Positions 1 to 7,641 are shown, numbered from the stretch's first letter. The stretch: 14,791 bases of DNA from DASWHX01 sp036397995 (GCA_036397995.1 DASWHX010000163.1:1-14791); one strand, 5' to 3'. The notes: generated by a model not told the origin, from the sequence alone. Numbers and translations: made by a program.

Positions 1-49
1 GAAAATCAAACAAGTCATGGAAGCCGGCAGGTCCGCGATCAACAATTAA
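1..49 (+). CDS. 3' end of an unidentified plus-strand gene (partial)
   Basis: Frame 2 of the plus strand is open from the window edge and ends at a TAA at 47-49, giving a 15-residue tail (KIKQVMEAGRSAINN) with a helix-like, protein-like composition. If real, the gene converges on the cytochrome c gene, and the two stop codons overlap in the palindrome TTAA at 46-49. No family can be named from so short a tail. A chance open frame is possible, so this is a tentative call. Confidence 0.35.
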   Translation, partial: KIKQVMEAGRSAINN

Positions 50-477
50 TCTTCACAGGCATTTAATTGCCTGATGATTTCATTTACATCATAAAACTCC
101 TGACTTTCATTGAGGTCAGATAAAATATAAGCAGTTATTTCCGCTATTTCCAAATTTGTTAAATTATTATGGCCCGGCATATCTCCGCTAAACAGGGTTC
201 CATTAATCTTTAACTCGCCCTGAATTCCATTCTTAATAACGCAGGAAATTTTTTCAGAATTAAGTGTTACCCAATCTACATTACTCAATGGAGGATAAAG
301 ATTAACCAATCCTTCTCCATTAATTCCATGACAATTTGAGCAATGAAGCTGATACAGCGACCGGCCTTTGATTCTGTATTGTTTCCATTTTATTTCTTCT
401 TCCCTGGAAAGGTTTGGGTTTGATTGTGTGCAAGAGAAAAATACTGCCAGCAGAAAAAGTCCGGTGAGTCTATTCAT
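46..477 (-). CDS. Membrane-anchored monohaem cytochrome c (lipoprotein)
   Basis: This 143-residue protein is a small class I-type c cytochrome expected to carry electrons on the outer face of the inner membrane. Residues 1-15 form a lipoprotein signal peptide with lipobox FFSC, so Cys16 should be acylated. The haem site is CSNCH (Cys46, Cys49, His50), and GDMPGH supplies Met100 as the likely sixth ligand. Two further cysteines (79 and 141) are not explained by haem binding. The C-terminal pattern LTNLEIAEITAYILSDL is the usual last helix of such cytochromes. Its ATG overlaps the end of the SCO gene by 8 bases, so the two are probably translationally coupled, and it is the last gene of the eight-gene run. 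It could accept electrons for a terminal oxidase encoded elsewhere; the partner is not visible here. Confidence 0.9.
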   Translation of the reverse strand: MNRLTGLFLLAVFFSCTQSNPNLSREEEIKWKQYRIKGRSLYQLHCSNCHGINGEGLVNLYPPLSNVDWVTLNSEKISCVIKNGIQGELKINGTLFSGDMPGHNNLTNLEIAEITAYILSDLNESQEFYDVNEIIRQLNACED

Positions 478-1117
478 TCGTCATTTCAATTTCCTTCAGC
501 AGGATTCTGATTTCGGCAATCAGCCGGTCTACGTCTTCCGGCCGCGTGCCATCATACAAGCCCCGGATTCTTCTTTTCGGATCTACCAGGGCAAATGCGC
601 CACTGTGAATAAAACCTCCCGGTGCAAATTGATCTTCCGCTGCCCGCACCATATAACTTTTTTCCGCGAGATTGTAAATCGAATCTTTGCCGGCTCTTAC
701 AAAGTGCCAGGTATTGGAGCTCACTTCCAGTTTGTTAGCGTATTCCTTTAGCACTGAGACAGAATCATGTTTGGGATCTATGGTGTAACTCACCAACTTC
801 ACTTTATCATTAGTTTGGTAATGATCATACACACGCAACATTTGAGCAGTCATAACGGGACAGATAGAAGGGCATGTTGTAAAGAAGAAATCCGCTACAT
901 AAATTTTATCCGAAAAAGTGTCATTGGTGATTACATTGCCATCCTGGTTATGGACCCTGAAATCTCCAATGGTATGATAGATCGTGTCTGCAATAGTTTC
1001 TCCATTCTTTTCCACCATGTTAACATCCCTGTAGCCAAGGATGGGAAGTTTTTTTTCCGGCGCGGTACACAAAGTCAGAAAAACAAGAACAACAGAAACT
1101 GCGAAGATCCGGGTCAT
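470..1117 (-). CDS. SCO1/SenC family copper-binding lipoprotein
   Basis: This 215-residue protein belongs to the SCO1/SenC/PrrC thioredoxin-fold family, known for delivering copper to the CuA site of cytochrome oxidase or acting as a thiol reductant. Residues 1-16 look like a signal peptide with lipobox LTLC (Cys17). The copper motif CPSIC gives Cys82 and Cys86, and the third ligand is probably His171 in GGFIHSGAFALVD. The FFFTTCPSICPVMTAQM context and the DPKHDS loop are typical of the family. The gene sits 15 bases after the MOSC gene and overlaps the cytochrome c gene downstream. Pairing with a cytochrome c lipoprotein fits a role in assembling or serving a respiratory copper enzyme, but no oxidase subunit lies in the window. 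Confidence 0.92.
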   Translation of the reverse strand: MTRIFAVSVVLVFLTLCTAPEKKLPILGYRDVNMVEKNGETIADTIYHTIGDFRVHNQDGNVITNDTFSDKIYVADFFFTTCPSICPVMTAQMLRVYDHYQTNDKVKLVSYTIDPKHDSVSVLKEYANKLEVSSNTWHFVRAGKDSIYNLAEKSYMVRAAEDQFAPGGFIHSGAFALVDPKRRIRGLYDGTRPEDVDRLIAEIRILLKEIEMTNE

Positions 1118-1132
1118 AGATCAAAAAATATT

Positions 1133-1930
1133 TCAGGAGGATAGAAGTTCAATTTCATCGCCTACGTTTATTACTTTTCCTTCAATCAAAATCAAATGTA
1201 CGCCAAAATTGATTCGATTAATTTCATCTTTCCGGTAAGTGGAAAGGAACTTCAGAATGCTTTTATCCACTTTTGCTGTTTCAGGATTTACATTAGGCAA
1301 CTGACATCTGGCGCATTTTTTAAAAACCTGAAACCGGCAGCTTCCGATTCTAATCCGGTGCCATGTATCCTCTTCATAGGGATCAAATCCGGATACCACA
1401 ATGTTTGGCCTGAAGCGGGTGATGGAAAGATTATCCTTCATTCTTGTGTTGAGATCAAGCAATGAAGGCTCACCTATAAGGAGGAATGGCGATGAATCGG
1501 AAAAAGGAATTTCTGTTCCGGGGGCATCCGGCACTTTTCTCAAAGTTGCAAAGTGTATTAGTTTTACCCTGAAACCGAATTTCTCTGAAAGCCAGTTACT
1601 TGTCTCTTCAGAAACCTCCTTACCCTGGATTTTATCACCCCAGACTTTCGTTTCAAGTTCGGGTCCGGAATCCGCGAACGGTGCCAGGATAGTATCATTG
1701 TGATTTGAAATTTCCAATGAATGGTCTGAAACCTTGATCGCGAAGGAAGCCATTTCAGGAAATTTTCGTTGTGTCATGAAATTGCCGGCTTCATCAATCA
1801 GCATCCAGTTTCGGTCAAATTGCAAGCCTGATGAAGTTACCTGGGAAAATGCCACAGATATTCCACCCAGGCTTTTAACCGGATAAATATGCAGTGATTT
1901 TACTTTTCTCTCCATGTTACTTGTGGCCAT
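1133..1930 (-). CDS. MOSC domain-containing protein (YcbX/mARC-like)
   Basis: This 265-residue cytoplasmic protein has the two-part layout of the YcbX/mARC group: an N-terminal MOSC beta-barrel domain (KSLHIYPVKSLGGI at about 11-24) and a C-terminal MOSC domain. Diagnostic stretches are RFRPNIVVSGFDPYEEDTW (about 172-190) and CARCQLPNVNPET (206-218). Cys206 or Cys209 is in the position of the cysteine that binds sulfurated molybdenum cofactor in related enzymes. Known relatives reduce N-hydroxylated compounds using Moco and a reductase partner; the substrate here is unknown. The ATG at 1930 overlaps the DUF2064 gene by 31 bases. A second ATG at 1915 (residue 6) also begins just before the conserved KSLHIYPVKS and would shorten the overlap, so the true start is uncertain. 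No Moco biosynthesis gene is nearby. Confidence 0.88.
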   Translation of the reverse strand: MATSNMERKVKSLHIYPVKSLGGISVAFSQVTSSGLQFDRNWMLIDEAGNFMTQRKFPEMASFAIKVSDHSLEISNHNDTILAPFADSGPELETKVWGDKIQGKEVSEETSNWLSEKFGFRVKLIHFATLRKVPDAPGTEIPFSDSSPFLLIGEPSLLDLNTRMKDNLSITRFRPNIVVSGFDPYEEDTWHRIRIGSCRFQVFKKCARCQLPNVNPETAKVDKSILKFLSTYRKDEINRINFGVHLILIEGKVINVGDEIELLSS

Positions 1931-2541
1931 GCTTTTTCCAAATCATTTTTTGTATCGATGTCCAATAATGTTGATAATTGATGACAAGTTAAATTAAGAC
2001 TTCTAAAATTTTCCATGGTCGACTCAAAAACCCGATGGTTTCCCCACTCTTTATTTTCGAAAACTTTTTGGATTAACTTTTTCATTCCCAATAAATAATA
2101 ACCACCGTCGTGGGCAGGGCCTATAACCGCATCGCTGGTTTCCAAAATGCTAAATGCATTGTTTATAATCTCCCCGGAAAGTTCTGGTAAGTCGCTGCCA
2201 ATGATGCAAACTTTTTTGTATCCTGAATTAAATTGATCTGAAAAAGCATTCTTCATTCTAATTCCAAGATCACTCCCGGATTGAAGGGATTTCCTGAAAA
2301 GTTCATTTTCCCATTCATCTTCCATGTCCACAAAGTCTGAATAGTAGACAATTTTGTTACCGGATAGATTTTGCGTTACTGAACGAGTGTGGTTCACAAG
2401 CTTTAAATAGACGGCAAGTGCCGGCCCATCTCCAATTTCTTCCGCCAGCCGGGTTTTCACTTTGCCGAGGGCAGGGTTCTTAACAAAAATAATCAGGCAA
2501 TTTTCTTTTTCCAATTTGAAGAATATTTTCTCACTTCCCAC
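1900..2541 (-). CDS. DUF2064 / TIGR04282-family nucleotidyl or glycosyl transferase
   Basis: This 213-residue soluble protein has a GT-A/nucleotidyltransferase-like fold. Visible family motifs are FVKNPALGKVKTRLA (19-33, the nucleotide-binding start), CIIGSDLPEL (112-121, with the likely metal-binding Asp), GPAHDGGYYLLG (141-152) and LLDIDTKNDL (192-201). Public annotation often calls this family an arsenosugar biosynthesis glycosyltransferase or rSAM/selenodomain-associated transferase. No ArsM methyltransferase or radical-SAM ArsS partner is in this window, so that label should not be read as function. The first start is GTG at 2541, giving a 49-base overlap with the preceding membrane glycosyltransferase. 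A TTG at 2514 (residue 10) is an alternative with a 22-base overlap. There is no in-frame ATG before the first motif. It is probably co-translated with its neighbours and may supply or attach an activated sugar. Confidence 0.85.
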   Translation of the reverse strand: MGSEKIFFKLEKENCLIIFVKNPALGKVKTRLAEEIGDGPALAVYLKLVNHTRSVTQNLSGNKIVYYSDFVDMEDEWENELFRKSLQSGSDLGIRMKNAFSDQFNSGYKKVCIIGSDLPELSGEIINNAFSILETSDAVIGPAHDGGYYLLGMKKLIQKVFENKEWGNHRVFESTMENFRSLNLTCHQLSTLLDIDTKNDLEKAWPQVTWREK

Positions 2542-3812
2542 ACTGCAAACCCAAAGGTAATGAAGTACTCAGTAAATACAACCGCGGAGTATTCAGTAAA
2601 GCTATTATGCGAGTAACCTGTGTAGGTGAGGAAGATGAGACAAGACCATATAACGGGGAACCGATAATTTGTTAAAGTTGTAATTGCAATAAGCGGTATA
2701 ATATACCAGGGATGAACGGTGGTCGTCATCAACAAATAAATTGTTAAAGCAAAAAGTAAGGAATTCTGAAATTGAATTTTCTTTTTGAATGAGAGATAGC
2801 TTAGAATGAAAATGAAAAGAACTGTTGCGAATGCCATCCAGGGACCGATGGTGGCAATGGTATTATATCCTTTCAGCCAGAACCCGGCTTCACGCACTAA
2901 ATAATAAATACTTGCATTGAATTCAAATTTTTGAAAGTAGAGATTTAGCCCTGAACCGATTCCGGAATCAAAATTCTTCAACAATGGAAACAGGCTTAGA
3001 AATGAAACCAGGATGAAACCCGTGCTCCAATAGAAAATTTTTTTCCCTTGAAAATGAGAAATAAACAATGGCGCGAACAATGCGGGCAAAAGTTTTAATG
3101 AAGCGGCTAATCCCAGAGCGATTCCGGAAAAGAAATCTTTTTCTTTTGAATATAACAGAACGGCGAACAACAGGAATGGAATAGCTAAAGCTTCAAAATG
3201 AATATTACCGGTTAATTCAAGGATAACCAGTGGGTTTAAGGCATAGATTAACACATTTGATCTTTTCAGTTCCCATCGATCACAGATTTTCAATAACAAT
3301 AAAATGGTAAATAGCTCTGCAAGAAGGATCACCAGTTTCAGAATAACGGTGCTGCCAATAATGGATTCCGGTGAGAGATAGACAGCCGCAAAGAATAAGC
3401 CCTGCAGCGGGGGTGGATATACGCTATGATAGTCCGGGGAATTTAACAGATTGAACAGGCCGGCATCCATAGAATTGGGAACCCTGGCCACAATTTCTGC
3501 TGGTGTGTATTGCCAGGCATTAATTCCGAGCGCAATTAACTTACCATCCCAGAAAAACCGGTAGAAATCATCGGAAAGGCTGGGTAATCCGGGAATTACC
3601 AGTATCCTGTATAAAACAGCAAACAATAACGCTGTTTTTAGGATGTCTTCACTACCTGCAATTTTAAGAATGCAGAGATAAAGGAAAAATAAAAATGCAT
3701 AGCCGGTGATAAGCTGAATGCTTTCAAACCGCATGGTGTAGTAATGAAGAATAATATATACCGGGATGGAAAGTAGAAATACTAGCAGGGTGGTCCGGTA
3801 TTGAGTACTCAT
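2493..3812 (-). CDS. Multi-spanning GT-C type glycosyltransferase (GT87/DUF2029 or mannosyltransferase-like)
   Basis: This 439-residue integral membrane protein has about ten hydrophobic segments. The loop after the second or third segment contains SDDFYRFFWDGKLIALGINA (80-99), with the paired Asp81/Asp82 typical of GT-C enzymes that use polyprenyl-phosphate sugars, followed by WQYTP and then VYPPPLQGLFF (131-141). NIHFEALA (203-210) and ALGLAASLKLLPALF (232-246) also match the DUF2029/mannosyltransferase group. Such enzymes transfer a sugar from a lipid-phosphate donor on the periplasmic side of the inner membrane. The gene directly before it (17 bases away) encodes a likely polyprenyl-phosphate sugar synthase, a natural donor supplier. 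The acceptor and sugar cannot be read from the sequence. Confidence 0.8.
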   Translation of the reverse strand: MSTQYRTTLLVFLLSIPVYIILHYYTMRFESIQLITGYAFLFFLYLCILKIAGSEDILKTALLFAVLYRILVIPGLPSLSDDFYRFFWDGKLIALGINAWQYTPAEIVARVPNSMDAGLFNLLNSPDYHSVYPPPLQGLFFAAVYLSPESIIGSTVILKLVILLAELFTILLLLKICDRWELKRSNVLIYALNPLVILELTGNIHFEALAIPFLLFAVLLYSKEKDFFSGIALGLAASLKLLPALFAPLFISHFQGKKIFYWSTGFILVSFLSLFPLLKNFDSGIGSGLNLYFQKFEFNASIYYLVREAGFWLKGYNTIATIGPWMAFATVLFIFILSYLSFKKKIQFQNSLLFALTIYLLMTTTVHPWYIIPLIAITTLTNYRFPVIWSCLIFLTYTGYSHNSFTEYSAVVFTEYFITFGFAVWEVRKYSSNWKKKIA

Positions 3813-3829
3813 TGAAATCTCTTAATAAA

Positions 3830-4525
3830 CTAATCAAGGAGGTTCTTAAAGATAGTCCATAAAATTTTGTGACCTGCCAGAACGGTTCCCATAATGGTTC
3901 CGGAAATTTTGGAGGCTCCGATTCTTTTTCGGTAGGATACAGGAACTTCCACGCACCTGAACTTCTTTTTGGCTGCCTTAACCTGCATCTCCACTGTCCA
4001 CCCAAAATTTTTATCCTGCATGTCGAGTTGCAGCAGTTTATCATATTTGATTGCCCGAAAGGGGCCCAGGTCGGTAAATTTAATTCCGAAGAAAAGGTTA
4101 ATTAACCTGGTTGACAACCAGTTACCGAAGATTTGAGGGAAGGTCATTGATCCCTTTTGCATGGCACCCAGTGCCCGTGATCCAATCACTAAATCCAGAT
4201 CCGCTTCAATTATCGGTACAATAATTTTGGTCATTTCTTCCGGGTAATCCGAGAAGTCAGCGTCAAGAAAAACAATGATGTCCGTTTTTTCTTCCAGGCT
4301 TTTCACATATTCAATGGCTTTCAGACAGGCGTTACCGTAGCCTTTTGCTGGTTCAATTAAGACAGTAGCTCCGGCTTGCCGTGCAATTTCAGGAGTATTA
4401 TCAGAGGAGCCATTATCAGAAACGATTACTTCGCTTACTAAACTTTTTGGAATTCCCGCGATGACTTTGGCAATGGAATTTTCTTCATTGATAGCGGGAA
4501 TAATTACGCGGGTAATGGGGTTCAT
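3830..4525 (-). CDS. Glycosyltransferase family 2, dolichyl/polyprenyl-phosphate sugar synthase-like
   Basis: This 231-residue protein is a GT2 enzyme. It has RVIIPAINEENSI (6-18), SDNGSSDNT (36-44), the EPAKGYGNACLKAI stretch (58-71) and the metal-binding DAD at 88-90 in FLDADFSDYPEEM. GSRALG (116-121), TDLGPFRAI (151-159) and the late VPVSYRKRIGASKISG (194-209) are typical of the dolichyl-phosphate glucose/mannose synthase branch. These enzymes move a sugar from a nucleotide sugar to a polyprenyl phosphate at the cytoplasmic face. There is no long C-terminal membrane domain, only a mildly hydrophobic end (LAGHKILWTIF). It lies 14 bases after the polyferredoxin gene and 17 before the GT-C gene, so the two glycosyltransferases probably act in sequence. 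Confidence 0.88.
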   Translation of the reverse strand: MNPITRVIIPAINEENSIAKVIAGIPKSLVSEVIVSDNGSSDNTPEIARQAGATVLIEPAKGYGNACLKAIEYVKSLEEKTDIIVFLDADFSDYPEEMTKIIVPIIEADLDLVIGSRALGAMQKGSMTFPQIFGNWLSTRLINLFFGIKFTDLGPFRAIKYDKLLQLDMQDKNFGWTVEMQVKAAKKKFRCVEVPVSYRKRIGASKISGTIMGTVLAGHKILWTIFKNLLD

Positions 4526-4539
4526 TCAGGAGAGTGGAT

Positions 4540-6321
4540 TCACGAATTAAGCGTTAATCCATTTTTGCCGATTTCAATTGGATCCGGTATTCTGTTTTTG
4601 AGTGATCCATTTTCAAGTTTCAATACGCCGCGCGGGCAAACACTGGCACAAACACCACAGCCCACACATGAGGAACGCACTATGTTTTGTCCACGCTGGG
4701 CATACCAGCGCACATCGATTCCCATTTCACAATATGTTGAACAATTGCCGCAGGAAATGCACTGTCCGCCGTTGGTCGTTATCCGGAACCTTGATTTAAA
4801 TCGCTGAATCAGACCGAGGTATGCAGCAAGCGGACACCCAAAGCGGCACCACACGCGGTTACCCATTAAAGGATAAAAGCCAGTACCCACCACTCCGGCA
4901 AATCCGGCGCCAATCCAGACACCATAAATTTCCCGCAATGAATACGTGTTGATACCCAATAGATTGCCACTGCCGGTGAAGTAGGTGTATATAACACCGA
5001 TGGTCATGATTACAGAAAATGCAAGAACACCATGGACCATCCATCTTTCAATTTTCCAGGCCTTCAATGATTTATCTGAAAGTTGACGATATGGATCACC
5101 TAAAGTTTCAGCAAGGCCGCCACATCCGCAAACCCAGGAGCAATACCACCGTTTGCCGTATAAATACGTAAACAGCGGAACGACAATTATTGCAAGCAAA
5201 ATTCCCCAAAAAAGCATAAATAATCCAATGGAGCCAGACTGCACAAGTTTGATAATTTCACTATCAAAGAAAAAATCATAATCCAGTGGCCAGATATTTT
5301 TGAAATCAAAGAAGGGCTGATTGAGCCGTACCAGAAATTCCGGAATCAGAAAAGCAAATGCCAGCTGGAAAAACATAACAGAAAATGTCCGGATAAGATG
5401 ATAGCGCGAATGCCGATACTTGAGAATCATCCGGATGCCCATTACTAAAACACAAAGCGTGTAGAGAAAACCGTAGAGAAAAAAACGGCCGGCCTGATCT
5501 CCGTTAAGAAAATAGCTAAGGGGATCGACCATAATAACCCATTGGGTCATATGTTCCGGATAGAAATAAAGAAATATATAAAATAGAATCAGGAAGGAAC
5601 CGGTTAAAATTCCCAGCCAGCCCCTGTTTTTCATAGGATTTTTATAAATCCCATTATTCTTAATTCCCGGTGGCTCTGATAAATAGACGGGGATGATCAT
5701 CAATAAACCTCCGAGGATACACAGTCCATAAATAATAAACATTGCCATGGAAGGAGAACGGGTGATGATACCGAATGAAGAAGCTTTGGTCAATTGAAAA
5801 TCAAGATCACGAATGGCATACTTACTAAATCCCTTGTCATTCATAATTGCATATTTGCGAATATCATTTGCAACCTTTTCAACCGCAGTTCTAAATTCTT
5901 CAGCTGAAGAAAAACTTGCCTGGATAAGCCAGCCTCCATATTGCAAAAAGACTTTTCGCTTATATTGGCCAATATCATTTTCTGCAAATACTGACGCGAG
6001 AGTTTCCGCATTAAGTTGAGTCTCATTTAACTGAACTATTTGGTCAGCTTCACTACCGGTGATCTCATAAGTAGCAATTTGTTTATTGTTGATCTCCCGG
6101 AAAGCTGCATTAAGTTTGCCAACAAACTGAAAGGAATTTGAAAACTCCTGATTGTAAAGCGGACTCAATCCGGTTTCAAGCAATTTGAATTGTGCATCAT
6201 CTTTAACTGTTGCGTTCAATATTTCGCCGGTGAGCTTGTAGTTGCCTGCAAAGAAAGTAAGTATAAACAGGATGAAGCCTGAAATAAATAGTGAGAGTCC
6301 GGTTAGCCGCAGATGCTTCAT
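4540..6321 (-). CDS. Membrane polyferredoxin, NapH/NosR/CcoG-like, with unusual N-terminal periplasmic domain
   Basis: This 593-residue membrane protein has one N-terminal segment (about 7-27), a soluble and probably periplasmic region of about 160 residues (28-190) that I do not recognise, then six or seven more segments (about 192-213, 234-254, 279-299, 312-331, 362-388, 428-448, 468-486). Between and after them lie cysteine motifs: CSWVCGC (394-400), CRFGCP (492-497) and two ferredoxin clusters, CISCGNCSTYCE (521-532) and CVGCGVCASVCP (552-563). This is the NapH/NosR plan, in which [4Fe-4S] centres pass electrons through the membrane. CSWVCGCGGLAE replaces the more usual CPFG form. The N-terminal domain lacks an FMN-attachment motif that I can see, so it is not a standard NosR. 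The start overlaps the oxidoreductase stop as ATGA, implying coupled translation. A cytoplasmic NAD(P)H-to-periplasm electron path is inferred. Confidence 0.85.
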   Translation of the reverse strand: MKHLRLTGLSLFISGFILFILTFFAGNYKLTGEILNATVKDDAQFKLLETGLSPLYNQEFSNSFQFVGKLNAAFREINNKQIATYEITGSEADQIVQLNETQLNAETLASVFAENDIGQYKRKVFLQYGGWLIQASFSSAEEFRTAVEKVANDIRKYAIMNDKGFSKYAIRDLDFQLTKASSFGIITRSPSMAMFIIYGLCILGGLLMIIPVYLSEPPGIKNNGIYKNPMKNRGWLGILTGSFLILFYIFLYFYPEHMTQWVIMVDPLSYFLNGDQAGRFFLYGFLYTLCVLVMGIRMILKYRHSRYHLIRTFSVMFFQLAFAFLIPEFLVRLNQPFFDFKNIWPLDYDFFFDSEIIKLVQSGSIGLFMLFWGILLAIIVVPLFTYLYGKRWYCSWVCGCGGLAETLGDPYRQLSDKSLKAWKIERWMVHGVLAFSVIMTIGVIYTYFTGSGNLLGINTYSLREIYGVWIGAGFAGVVGTGFYPLMGNRVWCRFGCPLAAYLGLIQRFKSRFRITTNGGQCISCGNCSTYCEMGIDVRWYAQRGQNIVRSSCVGCGVCASVCPRGVLKLENGSLKNRIPDPIEIGKNGLTLNS

Positions 6322-7631
6322 GTTGTCAATTCTTTTGAACGCATTAATTCCGGAAATTCTTTTTTAAATTGATTTCGAATCTTTTTTTCATGCCTGGTAA
6401 AAAACTCAGGATCAAAATTGATTTTTTCAAGGTCCATAATTACCTGACCAATCTTTATTTTTTTATTAATCCAACTATCAATAACCGGATGTGAGATTCG
6501 AATTCCCAGGGTTTGAATTCCGAGAAAAGAATTGTTGTTTTTAGACCATACCAGCCGCATGGATTTTTCGGTGCCCATGTCTTCCCAATAAAACCATTCA
6601 GTTTCTGAAGTTTTCTCATTAGGTACATACCCATAGACCTGGTATTCAATGTCAAAGAATTTAGCTGAGTTATACCAGTTTCCGGGATGATATTCCATTG
6701 AATTTCCGCAAACAGTATTGGCAACAACTTCACCCATAAACTTGCCGGCATACCAAACCGGTTCAATTTTTTTTCTTCCAGAGTCGGGATTTATAATCTG
6801 TGCACAGTCGCCGATGGCAAATATATCGGGGATGCTGGTTTCCAGGTATTGATTCACAAGAATTCCACTTTCAATTTTGAGCTCCGTGTTTCTCAGGAAA
6901 TCCACGTTAGGTGTAACTCCAACCGCAACGCAAGCCAGATCACAGGTAATGTTCTGGTCATCATTGCTGAGTACAGATTCAACTTCGTTAGTAGAATTAC
7001 CTATAAATGCTTTTACCTGTGTATTGCAGCGAAGAGTTATTCCGTACTTTTTGATATGGCGGGAAATCAATTCAGCCTCTTCCAATGCCAACACATCCCT
7101 CCAATAGCCATCCTCCCTAATTAAGAACTCAACCCGTATGCCTCGACTATGTAACATTTCAGCCAATTCAATTCCTACCAGTCCACCCCCAATGATTACC
7201 GCATTGCTTTTGCCAGAGATCGATTCATCCAGCCTGGCCAGATCCTGAAGACTGTAAAGGGTATGAACTCCATTCAAATTTTCTCCGGAACAACTCAACT
7301 GTTTTGATTTGGATCCGGTCGCAATAATGAGTTTATCGTAAGCAATGATTTCACCTTTTCCCAGCGTTACTTTTTTCTCTGAAAATGAAATGGACTTTAC
7401 TATATCAAAAGCCAGGTTTATTTTATTTTTTTTCCAGAACCAATCTTCATAGGGTTTTATGTGCTCAAACTTCATGTGACCCATGAAGACATACATCAGG
7501 GCAGTTCGGGAGAAAAAATACTCCGACTCGGAAGAAATAACGGTAATGGAATAGTTAGATTTCTTTCTGATAAATCTGGCAGCGGTAACCCCTGCAATTC
7601 CGTTTCCTATGATGACAATTCTTTGTGACAT
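6318..7631 (-). CDS. NAD(P)/FAD-dependent oxidoreductase (pyridine nucleotide-disulfide oxidoreductase fold)
   Basis: This 437-residue soluble flavoprotein has the two-dinucleotide-domain layout of rubredoxin/ferredoxin reductases and the NirB N-terminus. Residues 4-14 (RIVIIGNGIAG) bind FAD, LIIATGS (101-107) closes the first FAD segment, VIIGGGLVGIELAE (145-158) is the NAD(P)H Rossmann motif, and DIFAIGDCAQI (269-279) is the second FAD motif. The substrate-side stretch SRTALMYVFMGHM (41-53) resembles reductases acting on iron-sulfur partners. There is no CxxC redox disulfide, so it is not a thioredoxin-reductase type. The C-terminal ~120 residues (after about 310) extend beyond the core. 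It is the first gene of the eight-gene run and overlaps the polyferredoxin gene by 4 bases, making that protein its likely electron acceptor or donor (inference). Confidence 0.88.
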   Translation of the reverse strand: MSQRIVIIGNGIAGVTAARFIRKKSNYSITVISSESEYFFSRTALMYVFMGHMKFEHIKPYEDWFWKKNKINLAFDIVKSISFSEKKVTLGKGEIIAYDKLIIATGSKSKQLSCSGENLNGVHTLYSLQDLARLDESISGKSNAVIIGGGLVGIELAEMLHSRGIRVEFLIREDGYWRDVLALEEAELISRHIKKYGITLRCNTQVKAFIGNSTNEVESVLSNDDQNITCDLACVAVGVTPNVDFLRNTELKIESGILVNQYLETSIPDIFAIGDCAQIINPDSGRKKIEPVWYAGKFMGEVVANTVCGNSMEYHPGNWYNSAKFFDIEYQVYGYVPNEKTSETEWFYWEDMGTEKSMRLVWSKNNNSFLGIQTLGIRISHPVIDSWINKKIKIGQVIMDLEKINFDPEFFTRHEKKIRNQFKKEFPELMRSKELTT

Positions 7632-7641
7632 AAGCAGGAGT

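Noticed and set aside
368..751. Plus-strand open frame opposite the SCO and cytochrome c genes
   Set aside because: Its product shows no recognisable motif and its path crosses two well-supported minus-strand genes in antisense.
1900..2541. Arsenosugar biosynthesis cluster
   Set aside because: Only the DUF2064/TIGR04282-like gene hints at it; no ArsM, ArsS radical-SAM or other arsenic gene is in the window.
4540..6321. NosR / nitrous oxide reductase accessory gene
   Set aside because: No FMN-binding domain motif is seen in the N-terminus, and no nosZ, nosD, nosF, nosY or nosL is near.
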